Shown: positions 33,341-44,297 of the stretch, in pieces
Layout: each line of letters opens with the position of its first letter
Position numbering within the stretch: the stretch's first letter is position 1
Source of the DNA: Chiua virens
Taxonomy: Eukaryota > Basidiomycota > Agaricomycetes > Boletales > Boletaceae
DNA length: 64,000 bases
Reading direction: 5' to 3'
Assembly (NCBI GenBank): GCA_019787685.1
Contig: JAHNUO010000021.1
Coordinates: forward strand, 434,001-498,000
Program-made: the position numbers and the translations under genes
The notes under the pieces: generated by a model
The model's input: the letters and a program-made list of their open reading frames with translations, nothing else
What the model was told of the DNA's origin: nothing
Database searches by the model: none

Positions 33341-36300
33341 GCAAAGATAGGCTGAGGCCCTTCTATCCCCTCCTCTTGTACGACCCTTCTTCTCAAGCAT
33401 GATCCCAAAGAGCAAACGAATCGTGATGTCCACAAACATCGGCCGATCTGTGATGTCCATTGAAGACAAGTCAAGATGCACGAGTTCGTCTCGCCATAGC
33501 GTATCGTCCAGGAAACGTCGAAGCGTTTCTTCATGTCTTACAAGGTTAGGAGACTTGTATGTGAAGACGCAGTTGAGGGCTGCCGTTTGCAGTGCACGAT
33601 CGGGGTGGGATAAGAGGGAACAATAGAGCTCAAAGAGCGTTTCCGTTGAATGGAGTGCCTTGGGGTTGGTGAATTTGCTGAATAGCGTGAGCCAGGCGTT
33701 GATTTTATAGCGGGGTAGATTCGAAACCGTGTTATCACTGACTGTTATCGCCAGGAAGAATGGAACGAGTTCGCGATTGTGTTTCTCAACAAGCGATGCA
33801 CATTGTCCCATTGTCGATATCAACTGTGTCTCGAACGAAACAAGATCGAATCGGTCAGAGGACTTTTGGTCCTAGCGAAAAGAAAACGACAGTAAATATC
33901 CCTTGCAGAGCCAAAAAGACGGACACCTACAAGGATGATGCATTTCCGATCATGTTCTTGGTCCAGCCAACTCGATATCGCACTCCTGATCTTATGAGCA
34001 GCACCATCTCTCCATGTTCGTTCGTCTTCCCAGGGGTCTTCATTCACACCTTGCTCTACGTTCTCGGATAGCCATTCGGGAAGTCTACAAGTCTCCGCCA
34101 CTCTGGTAATTGCCTGCAACTCGTCAAAGAAGCATGCCCAAACCGAATCTCCGAATCGTTTCGCCAATGATGAGAGCGCTTCGGCAGCAGGTGACCATAG
34201 TGGCCGTAGGTTGACCTTCAGCTGGGCTAATGAGGCGCGTTTAAACGAGTTCGAGTAGGTCGAGAAGACGGAAACTCACAAATCAACCACCTGATACAAA
34301 GATCAGTGGCGAGCGGTTCACCATCTTTGATCACCTGTCCGATACGACCGATGCGCAACACCCGTTCACGCACACCTTGAGCGTCCAGAGATACCTCTTC
34401 TCCTTGCAAACAACGTTTCAATACGTCCTGCTCTCCCGGAGATGACTTGACCAGCTTTGAAGAGAGGATTTTGAGTGCGCTGAGACGCAACGATCGCGAA
34501 TGGGAACTAATGCATGTCCGAAGGTGCAAGTATATCTCCGAGAAGGACGTGGCATCTGATGACAAAGGGCTGATGAGAAACACCATCATTGATAGATCTT
34601 TTCCAGATAGGGAGAAATTATCTTGCCTCAATTGTGTGAGACCTGCCAAACCGTTCAGGACACAATGAGACCACGACCACCGCCGCACGACCGTCCTGGT
34701 CCACTCTACCAGATCAACCTGTTGTCTCCACGATGCATTCTGCGAATTTCCAAGAGAATGCATGCATGTCCATAGAGCCCAGGCTGTGTTCGCATGTGAC
34801 GCGTTCCACGACTCCTCTGGGTTTGGTGCATCGAGCATGCGCTGGACTATCCCCACTAGTAAGACTGGCGTCTTCTCTGCGTACACCGATAGTGAGAGGA
34901 GGTTGCGCAATTCATTTACACCGTCCGGAGTGAGCTCCCAGCGGGATAGTCGTTCACTAAGCCAGACATCCACGGTGCGTCTCCATACGACATCCACCTC
35001 CCCGAGTTTATCGGCAAGGGCGAGGCTCGATAGCAAACGAAGGGTCTGCTTTGGCTCCATGGTGAGGAGGTCAGTGGTGGACCTTAACAAGGCAGGTAGG
35101 GCAACAAGCTTCCACTCTCCCCAAGATAGCTCGGCGAGAGCGCCAAGAAGCGAAGTTCCAAACTTCGGTACTTTGAGAGCTTCCAAGATGAATAAATGCC
35201 CGACGTTCGTTGCCATGGACATGTCGCCTGCAGTGAGGATTGAGGCTGAAAAGTGAAGTAGGGCAGTCTCGATTGGGGCGCAGATTTGGATGTTAGGTAA
35301 TGCGGAGGCCAATTGTGATAAATGTGACGCTTGAGTATGAAATTGGCAACGGTAAAACAAGACTAGATATCAAAAAAAAACGTACGAGTTAATCGGGAGC
35401 CTTGACGCACGCTGCAAACCACACTAATCAATTCCAATATGCGCCGGAGACGTTCAATTTCTACTTCATTTGAAGGAGGTTGGTTGACGATAGTCGAAAA
35501 AAGAGTTATAAGTGGGTCGGCGACGCCAGAAAATTGGACAGCGTCCTTGCAATGGTGAATGATAGAAGTGAGCGTGCGTCGAAGAAGTGTATACAGCGGA
35601 CCAGGATCGGGAGAGGTCAGGTAGCAGTCGATCAGGGGTCGGATTATCGAAGATGATGTCGTGTGAAGAGTCGAAGATACAGACTGTAGGTAACGAAGGA
35701 CGATCAGTCTACCGAGAGGATGAAAAGTGATAAGTGCTAACTTTGCAAGCAAAGATAAGCATCCAAGCACTGGCGATTTCAACGCCGTCCAAATTATTAG
35801 CCATGAGGTGAACTGCCTTTTCACGTGCAGAGGTCTTTAAGCGGCGTAGTACGGATGCCCACACCTCGCCGGCTGCACGCTGTACTTCGGAACTACAGCT
35901 TGGTAGGACAGCATGGAAGGACGACCACGTTTGTTGTAACAGGTCCAAATGAATGGATGGCACGAGGAGGTACTTAAAAAGCTCAGACAAAGTTGCTAGC
36001 AGCGCCGTGAGTGCGGGGGTTGCGATGGGACGGGGAAGGAAATTGAGGAGTTTGGCCAACAGGTCGGCATAGACGGGCGATAGTGTCGTACGGAGGTCAT
36101 GCGCGACCTTCTGTAGAAGGCTGAGGTAGAAGTGAGCGATAAAAATATGAAAGAGCAGAGATTCCAATTCCATACTCGAGAAGAGCGTGCAACCCTTCAT
36201 CGTCAGCGGCGTCCACTGCGGTAATCCACAATGCGACGATGTTCCTCCAATTATGCAAAAGCAAAGGCATAGAAAGGGAAAGCGGGTCAGCTTCATTGGC

Positions 36301-36370
36301 AAATTTGATGAACGAGGGAGACAGATTGAGCTGCCGCCATTGCTGAAGAGACGCATAAAAGTGGGACTCG
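33340..36370 (-). pseudogene. UTP20: UTP20 (DRIM) gene, lacking both ends
   Basis: Minus-strand exons give the N-terminal third of Utp20, a component of the U3 small-subunit processome in the nucleolus. From 36370: LQQWRQLNLSPSFIKFANEA and LLLHNWRNIVALWITAVDAA, an intron (GTATGG ... CTCAG), then LLDLLQKVAHDLRTTLSPVY and LSELFKYLLVPSIHLDLLQQ. HEAT-like blocks follow at 35824-35363, 35360-34227 (LLGALAELSWGEWKLVALPA) and 34167-33820. The last segment, 33823-33340, ends at MFVDITIRLLFGIMLEKKGR followed by TRGGDRR. That motif is the Utp20 landmark RLLFGxMLxKKG...GRRDRR, which normally sits near residue 900-1000 of about 2,600. Beyond it the protein stops matching. Exon 1 is missing here but present at 25.96 kb. 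The gene cannot make full-length Utp20. Confidence 0.8.
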
Positions 36371-36405
36371 AATGGGCGGCCCGGTCTTTAAAGTTTATTA
36401 CTCGG

Positions 36406-36614
36406 TATTCACGTTCAGACCTATCCTAAGCTTAGAGAGTTTATTATTCACATTTGTAACTAGTTGAAGCTTCAAGTTTAGGACGCATAAGTGTTCGCCC
36501 CAACTTGATATTCGTGATTCACATTGGGGCTAACATTTAGGGCCGACGGTGACTATCGTATTCTTGTAAATTTCATTGATTCATTCAAGTTCTATTCAAG
36601 TCTGCCCGTGAATA
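36406..36614. mobile_element. MITE-like element with terminal inverted repeats
   Basis: The left end TATTCACGTTCAGACCT and the right end (read inverted) TATTCACGGGCAGACTT match at 14 of 17 positions. ATTCAC/GTGAAT words are repeated inside. Length is about 209 bp, AT-rich, without coding capacity. A TA dinucleotide at both ends could be the target duplication. It sits 36 bases beyond the broken 5' end of the minus-strand UTP20 fragment, so it may mark the rearrangement breakpoint. Confidence 0.4.
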
Positions 36615-36833
36615 ACTATTTAATTTAACAAATGAAAATTTAATGCAATAAGTGCGTGCGAGGTCGATCGGCGGCTCATCAACTCATGGCGAGTCTCTGC
36701 GTGGGGGGCACATGCGACAGTACATTGCGTTTGTCGTTGCCCGCCCCACTCATATCACTTCCGATGGATATGAGGAACTTCACGCCGACAAAGAACCATC
36801 CATCATCTTTGTCCGCACCGTGCATGCAGACAA

Positions 36834-37210
36834 GCGAGTTTAGCTCTCACGTGACATTGTTTTCGCACTCCAATGTTTCCACGCACCGATGATTGTTGCA
36901 TTGGACCTCGTGATTGAAACGAGCGCACTACATTGAGATAAATAGGGCCCCTGAGGAGGCCACTTGTGAGGTCCAAGTTGAGTTGAGTTGGGCTGAAGGC
37001 AAATGGGGCGACCAGATCGATAATAGCGACGTCCACAATGTCCCAGAGCGTCCCGAACGCATTGCATCGCGACAGGTGGCCAGGAGGTGACTTGGGCGAG
37101 AGGCGACGACGGCAAATGGAGCGGTCAAATTCCCAGAAGTTCCGTCCCAAACACGTGAGGCGAGTTTAGCTCTCACGTGACATTGTTTGGTGGTCACTTT
37201 GTAGCACTGG
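36834..37210. repeat. 284-bp dispersed repeat, copy 2, with a partial third copy
   Basis: 36927-37210 is identical to 25527-25810. Upstream, 36834-36862 repeats the 29-bp word containing GAGTTTAGCTCTCACGTGAC, which occurs inside each full copy (25761 and 37161). The two full copies flank the rearranged 25.8-36.9 kb segment in direct orientation, so they could mediate its deletion or duplication. Confidence 0.85.
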
Positions 37211-37832
37211 GCAACTGCCGTCATCATGATCATCGTTACAAACAGCAGTCTCCACCCCTCCGTCAGAGAAGCATGTCAGTGTGAAACAGACAGTGAGACA
37301 CTGACGCTAATATTGGGACAAGGTGCGGCATTTAAGTACACCGTTTCCATTTGCTGTTCGCTTACTAGTTATATAGAATTGACTTCTCTGAATCGATGCT
37401 ATAGGTACTACGTTACCGTATTGTATAGAGATGTACTACATCTAAGATGAGCCCCTAGGCTAAGCCCATCGCATTGGACTCCTTACTAAAGCGTTGATCA
37501 AATCGTCTTCGATCTCGTACTCCCGGATGACTCCAGGGACCGATTGGCAGTTAACTTGGTGAGTCTAACATTGTCGCATTGTCCACGACATGCTTCTCAG
37601 TCGGATTTCTTCCCAATACAGACGAACTTGAGGTCGTCAACAACCCCATCGAGACACTCCACGCTGTTGATTCACTGAAAGGCCTTTCTAGTTGGGATGA
37701 GTCAGCGTCTCTCGTGTTCATGCCAGTTACTGGGCCACTGGAGATGATCATACGGTCACTTTTCTACGTATAAAAACACCCCCACGATGTCGCAAACCAC
37801 TCGACCAATTCCGAGTTCGAGTCCGCCCTACG
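37211..37832. other. Presumed promoter region of gene 1
   Basis: No gene is supported. A TATAAAAAC word at 37770-37778 lies about 60 bases upstream of the gene 1 start codon and is a plausible TATA box. A 64-codon plus-strand frame at 37579-37773 is probably chance. Confidence 0.35.
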
Positions 37833-39261
37833 ATGTCTATCCATCCTCCCGCCGTCGAAGCTTATCCTACCCACATGAACATTGTTGACCCAGATGCACT
37901 CGATCACTCGTTTTTCCTCCTAAGCCAAGGGAACGCGAACACCATGGCGGCAATGCTCAGCGAAATTATCGAGGAACTCCCCGCGTCTTATGGTACTACG
38001 CTTCAGGAGGACGAGCATGACGTCGACGAGTTCAATGATGTGATGCCCCACCCCGGAGTCGACATTGTATCGCAAGAAGACGTGAATAACAGCGCAATGG
38101 CGTTTGTAGACAATTATCCAAGTAAGTCGAATCACCCAAGTCTACTGGTTTCCGAAGTAACTACGATAAATATAGCCCCTTTGATCCTCTTGCTCCACGG
38201 ATTTGAAGTGAACGGTTGGGCCCAACTCTGCAAGAGGCTTCTCCTGCGCTATGTTTCTCGTATCGGTACGGACTCCTTCCGAGCTTTCCGTCAACGGCGA
38301 TCGGAAGATACTGTCGCCTTCATTCAGTTAGCATACGAAGAGATGCTCCTTGAAGGAAACGTTCTCGAGGATCGTAAGTGTTTCATTCGTTCGTCGAATA
38401 GTATGCTACATACACGCGCAGGTGTGGTTACGATACGTGATGTCGATATACGGACCCGTATCAACGTTCCGGAATTCCTTGGCGCCTTGGTTGAAATGCT
38501 AGGTAAACGAGTTTCTCCCCTTGAACTCGATGTAATGCCAACTTAGATCGCAGCTGATACCCCCCGTGTCATATATGCCGCGTGGTTGGAAGCGGCCCGC
38601 AACATTGCGGCCATAATCTGCCCCCAGGATGTTCCTGGCAATTCGGTTGTTCGAGCACGCCAGCTTACCAATCTGGTCACCCACCAAGGCATCATGACTT
38701 ATAGCTTTTTTCATGACACACTCGAATCCCAGAGCTCCATGGTATGTTCGTTTGCTTGTCCGCGACAAACGCTCGACATTCGTTTTCTTAGGGCACGTTT
38801 TTCACCGGGGCTGAGGCACGGCGCACAATGACCCTCGCGCTTCGCAACATTGGACCATTGATCGACGGAATTACCGATCCTGCTTCACCGAACACTTCTT
38901 TTGGCATATACGACCGCATTCGTGCTGGCGATGGGACTTTTCAATATCGTCTCCCTGAGACGTCTTCTACCCACACGACCAATCTCGTGTGTTCGTTCGT
39001 GAGTCAATCTTTGTGTGACGTTTTCCGACTCGAGTCTTATAATCCCAGGTAATTCTGGTGTTGCAGACGTGCTACGTCCGTAACCGTCCGTTAACTATCT
39101 TGTCCGAGCGAAAGATGTCCGATCTCAAGAATATCTATGACACCAATAACGCGAGCTTTCGTGACATTCTCGCTTGTTCGCTCCCACAAGAAAATGTTCC
39201 GAGACCCATGCAGGAACTGGCTTGTCACAACTTGCTGGATATTCTTCCCGGTTCTCTCTAG
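37833..39261 (+). CDS. Unrecognised six-exon gene (cassette gene 1)
   Basis: All splice borders agree with one 381-aa protein: exons 37833-38121, 38176-38373, 38422-38502, 38554-38741, 38792-38986 and 39067-39261, with introns of 48-80 nt, all GT-AG. The N-terminal 95 residues are acidic (DEHDVDEFNDVMPHPGVDI). The rest is mostly alpha-helical by composition, with RIGTDSFRAFRQRRSEDTV, RVIYAAWLEAARNIAAIICP, RQLTNLVTHQGIMTYSFFH, ARRTMTLALRNIGPLIDGI and KMSDLKNIYDTNNASFRDIL. No signal peptide, membrane segment or catalytic motif that I know. It converges on gene 3 (219 bases between stop codons). Unlike the left part of the window the gene is undamaged, so it is probably expressed or recently active. 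Function unknown. Confidence 0.8.
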
Positions 39262-39479
39262 TTTTGATTTGTACTGTCAGGTTCTTTGTTTCAGAAATGA
39301 GTAGTTGTAGAAAAAAATCTACTGTGTACTTAGACGAAATACTATGCTATGATTTCATGTCCTGCTGTGACTCGGATAGGGTAAACAATCGTAGCGGCGA
39401 GCAGAGTCGCCAATCCCCGACTCCGTGAACACACGAACCACAAAATTCATTCCAAAATCTTCTGACTATCTACATCTAG
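39262..39479. other. Spacer between convergent gene 1 and gene 3
   Basis: Contains a short inverted repeat, GGCGA (39396-39400) and TCGCC (39407-39411), followed by AATCCCCGACTCC to 39424. The same TCGCCAATCCCCGACTCC word occurs at 31166. A similar one is on the minus strand at 32259-32276 with a compensated stem. It may be a terminator-like or element-end structure. Confidence 0.35.
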
Positions 39480-42400
39480 CTAATCGTCCAATGCATGCTT
39501 CCTACCAACTATTTCAGAGGCAGTTGGGGTAGGAATGCCCTGCCGTTTAGTCAAGAAACCATTCGAACAAAGAATTTCCGCAGTCTGATGGCCCAACCAC
39601 CACACGATGGCATCGTAGCAGCCGTACATTGCGTTGTTGCGAATGTACGTTACGATGTCGTGATGTAAGGCATTGATCTGATCATTGTTGATTGCGATGA
39701 CATCGCGCTTCCAGCGCGCCGAACTGAGAATGCAGGCTGTCAAAGGGCGTGCAAGTCCGAGGCGACATAGAGCAAGTAAAGTAATTCCTTTCGAACCTGC
39801 AAAGTGCTAAGGTTGCGGTAAAGGAGAACAACATGAAATGCCCACGATGCTTTTCAAGCCATGCAGAGATTCCTCGAGTGTCACTGTCCATGTTGAGTGC
39901 AATGCGAATAGGAGAATTGGGATCGAGGTACGAAATGACGAAGACAGTGACCATAACAACGAATAGCACCTTGTCCTTGCTTCCCTTTTTGTTGGGTTTG
40001 CACGCCCAGCGAAGGCTTTTCACGAATAAAGCGAGACGGTTGAGATCCGAAGGCGCCGCAGATTTGTTCTTGTCATCGACATAAACTGAAGGTGTAAGGC
40101 CTGCAAAGACAATCCCGGCGATCAACGCAAGTTGGTGAAGTGGGAGAGCACCATTGAATGCATTGATGGCATAGCTATATGCTTGTCTTGTGAGATCGTT
40201 GTCTTTCTGATTGGTGATGACGTTCGAGAGAGAGAGTTCGAGCGGCGGGGCAGTCTTGTGCAAGACGTTGTAGAAGCTGGTGAGGCGTACATCCAATGCT
40301 GACCATTCACCGGCAGGATCATTGAGAATCATGGTCTCGGAACTGCGTTGTGCCCGTGCTTGGAAGGACGCTTGAGGGGCTAGATAAGGAGCAGCCAATG
40401 AGGAGTTCGGAGGTGGAATGGAATCAATGACAAGCCAGACGTTGTGGACAATGGTCGTGACTTGGTTGTTTCCACCAACGTTGGCAGTCCACGGAATGTG
40501 ACCTATCTTGTGCTCGATGCACGTCTGACCAATGGCTTGCTTGATAAACTTCTCCACGTCGGCAGCGGGTACCCTAGAACGCGACGCAATCTTCTTGATC
40601 TCCTCGATCGCAGCCATCATGACGGCACGGAAGTTACCGCCAGCAATGCATGGAGGCTTTCGGCGGGGAGATGGATCCGCACATTGGGAAAGGATTCGAT
40701 TGACAAAGAATGATAGCGATTGTCTGCCAAGATCAGAGCGCGTAATTTCTACCGTTGCTCGATCATGAGGGATGAGGGCGCGCATCAACGATGAGACGGC
40801 AGTGCGCGATAAAGAGAGCGGATATTGCTGATCTTCCCAGCATTGGAGACCGGTTAATCGATCATTCGCTAGCTGGCGAGTCTCTGGATCTTCGGACGTC
40901 AGCGCTGGCTTCAGCTCTTCCATAACTGAGCGTTGGATAAGATTCTTGACATCACCAATGTAAGTGCGCATGGCGATGTCGGCGGCATAACATGCACGAC
41001 GCATGGTAGGATTCAAGACGTGTCTGTAAAAATCCTCCGGGATTTGGTGGATACCGACCATAATGGTAAAGCGCGCTTCGTAAGCCTAATATGGATCGGG
41101 TCAGCTAAATAAAAGCGGCCATGCTCACACTTACTTCGTAATAAGTATTTCCGAACGTCAGCTGTTGAACCCTTCGAGATGCCGTCAATGGGCGGCGAGT
41201 TTTCTTATCAACGGGCCAACCATCGATCACAACAACGAGCTTGCCCATTGCCATGGAGCCATGACAAATGAAGTTGTCTGATATACAAGGGAATCCGTCG
41301 TTCACGATTCCCAAAGATAAGAAAGCAGGGCCCATAAGACCGCGACAAAGTACTTGAGCATTTCCGGTGTGAGCGAAATTGAGCGTGCGTTCAAGCATTG
41401 CGACCGATTCGATAACGAATGGTGGGACAGGCAATTCATCTTCGATGTGACCTTTCCACGCAGTCCAGAAATGGTCGATGAGACAAGCGATAGGGTAGCT
41501 CGTCCATTCATAGATGCGTGGGATGATCTTATGGATAAACGTGAGTGTGGATGACGGAACGATTGATGGAACGTTGCATACATTGCTTTTGATGACGACA
41601 ATGCAAGGCTTGATCGCTGTGAGAACTGACGGATGGAGCCATCCTCTTGTGAGAGGTAAGAGGATGAGATCGTATATAGACCTTGTGGTAGAACAAGATT
41701 AGAAACGAAAACGATGAAGCTGTGGAAAACAAATCTCACCTGCCATTCCTATGTTCTGGTCGCATGCGCTGAACATCTACTGTGTATACGTTCTCGAAAC
41801 GCAACGCGTCTGGTTGGTTATCGTCGGCCACCTTGGCAACATAGCGGTCATAAGGTAGATGATGATCGCAGGAGTCAGTGCGCTGTCTCCATCTATTGGC
41901 AGCTGCATAGGACAACGTTTTTGATCCAGAAAGCGCAGCGGTGACCATTCCTAGCTGTACTGGATGAAACTTCGCAGCATCACGGACCCTATGTGAGAGT
42001 ACGTTGTAGATCTGACAGCCATGTCCGCGGAGCACAGGCGCAACGCGTGGAATATCGTCATCGCTCAAGTCATCTTCCGCAATGCGAGGTAGGATATTTT
42101 GAGGGGTAATCTGATTGTTGATCCTGCTGAGAAACTCCTGAAACTTGAAAGGAATTGAGGATGACTGAAGGTTGCCAACGTCTTTCAGGAAAGCTTGGGG
42201 GTATGGCGAAAACGAGGGACTAGGGTCGTCCACAGCGTTGACCACATCCGAAGGGGTGAAAAGTTGGTAGGCTTCACGAAGATTGAGCAAGGCCCCACAA
42301 GTCTCTGAATCGTTGGATGGCGTACGCCTTGGAACACGAAATCCGTTGGCATCGTAAACGTTGATTTCATAGTTGTCTTCATCCAAGAGGTCCAAGGTGT

Positions 42401-43898
42401 GAAGATCCACAGCGGAACGTTCTGGGTCATCATCTGGAGCGTTATAAAGAATGGGGCGCAAAGTGATGATGTCGTTTACGCTGCGTGGCTCCCATGACTT
42501 GACATCTGTCCAGCTATATTAACAAAACGGGCCATTAACGATCGAGCGTCTGAATGAGCTCTTCATGAATCGTGTACCTTATATGCGTTGCAATCGCAAA
42601 TGTTATCTGTCGGATGTTGGTATAGTCGTGGTCGTTTTGCCAGACGTTTCGTTCTGCATCATTGGTCTGTTGACTAAGTGCGAGGTGCTGGTTCTGACCG
42701 TAGCGTATGGTGACACAGATGGGAATAACTGACGTAAGCCATCCATCGTTTTTCCATGCTTGAGGTGCCTGGGCGACCCAATCGTTCCAGTGGTTGATCA
42801 TGACGTGTTGCAGGTGTCTGAGGTCAAGCAGCCTGAGGGTTATGACGCGCGAGGAATTATCGCCCAAGCGACGTCTAAAAGTAGAGAATTAGTTCAAGTA
42901 CTCCTGCTGTGGAGGCACTCAAATTGTACGAATGGAGGGATGTATATACACAGCACCCAATCGGCATGTGTCCACAGATATGCGCAAGCAGGGCGCCTCC
43001 CGAAACGTAAATCCACACCAGAAATGAACTTACAAGATTTCCGTCGACAGCGACAGAGATTCTTGAGTCAGTGGTTCTGGATACTTCGTCTCACAATGGA
43101 TATCCTGAAGACGAAGCTTGTGGAACGCCCATGCGAAAAACATGATAATCATCAGCGAGTGCTTTCTCGCGAGTGCTGTTGTGGATGCGTTGAGCCGAGG
43201 ATAACGACCAGAGACATTGTCGAGATGATCGGGATCGGTGTAGGTCTTGGGAACAAGTGCGAGCCACATGTTCTCTTGACGGCGAGTGCCAATATACATC
43301 ATACGTCCCGTTGGATCAAACGGAAGGTACGGAACATCAGCGGTGGGCCAGAGAGTATATGGACGATTGAAGTTGAGTTCGCAGTGCCATGTCGCATCTG
43401 CGCATGTAACAGGAAGTGCGGCGTGTAATCCAATACTATGGCCAACGATAAGACTGAAGTCCCAGAAATGGGGACCGATACGAGGGACTGTGTCCGGGCC
43501 ATTGTGGTCGAGAATAAATTCTTCGTCGAGCTTTAAAACACGGCGACTGCGAAGCAAAGCATATGCGGTTCTCTTGTCCTTGCGCTGTGCTATGTTCCTG
43601 AGGGAGCTCAGCTTGGTCGTTTTGACGGGCATGTTGAAAAACCGAGCGGCGAAGTTGTCGTCCATGGATTCCGAGGAATAGAGGGCTGCGTGTAGCTCAT
43701 CCTGAGAACACGCATCGCTTGTCTGGAGCTGCTGTGGAAGAAGAGCATGACGGAATGGCGCATCTCGGATGCCTTCGTCAACGTTTTCGAGGCCATTTTC
43801 ATTGAACGCTGAAGAGCTACCTTCACTTCAATGGATATAGACGCAAATATCAAAAGAAAGCTGTACTTCTCAATAATGTTCTCGTTCGGGTCAGGCAT
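39480..43898 (-). CDS. Unrecognised large multi-exon gene (cassette gene 3)
   Basis: It starts at ATG 43898-43896 (MPDPNENIIE). A 50-nt intron leads to a frame with ENVDEGIRDAPFRHALLPQQ, then 43665-43030 (FFNMPVKTTKLSSLRNIAQR, KLDEEFILDHNGPDTVPRIG, LPFDPTGRMMYIGTRRQENM). After an intron, RRRLGDNSSRVITLRLLDLR and MINHWNDWVAQAPQAWKNDG (to 42535); 42461-41736 (VLRGHGCQIYNVLSHRVRDA, FHPVQLGMVTAALSGSKTL); about 41500-41105 (AQVLCRGLMGPAFLSLGI, CHGSMAMGKLVVVIDGWPVD); 41061-39682; and a tail 39743-39480 ending in TAG. Estimated 1,200-1,300 aa. It shows no motif of a transposase, recombinase, polymerase or kinase that I know. 42607-43898 is duplicated in the right palindrome arm. The frame stays open across exons, so it looks intact. 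Confidence 0.7.
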
Positions 43899-44297
43899 AC
43901 TAGAGACGCTTTGTGAAGCGATGCGAGCTGGATGCAAGGTGAAGCAAGGACAGGCTGGCCGTAGGGCTGAGGGAAAGGAAATACGAACCAAGAACAAATA
44001 CAAATATCGATCGTGCCAAGGCGATAGGTAGACGGGCCCTCAGTGAGTCAGTGAGTCGGTGACGGTGTGACACTGCCAGTGTGAAAAGGTGGTTTAGGAA
44101 CGGAAGCGACGCACGACCGTGTCAGTCAGTCAAGCTTGTTTGGCATGTATTGACATTGTATTGAATTCAGAACGACAGGTTGTGAGGCCCTGGCACGGTT
44201 CAGGACTTATTCAATAGTGGAGCAACACACCACGAATTCGGTCAATTTGATGGTCGTACACGGACTAGTATCAAGACAATCAAACAACGAGAACGGT

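Noticed and set aside
33299..33534. Continuation of UTP20 beyond TRGGDRR
   Set aside because: After this landmark the residues (SAYLCMAASLWNRSESQC) no longer follow the family and the frame ends; I treat about 33340 as the break.
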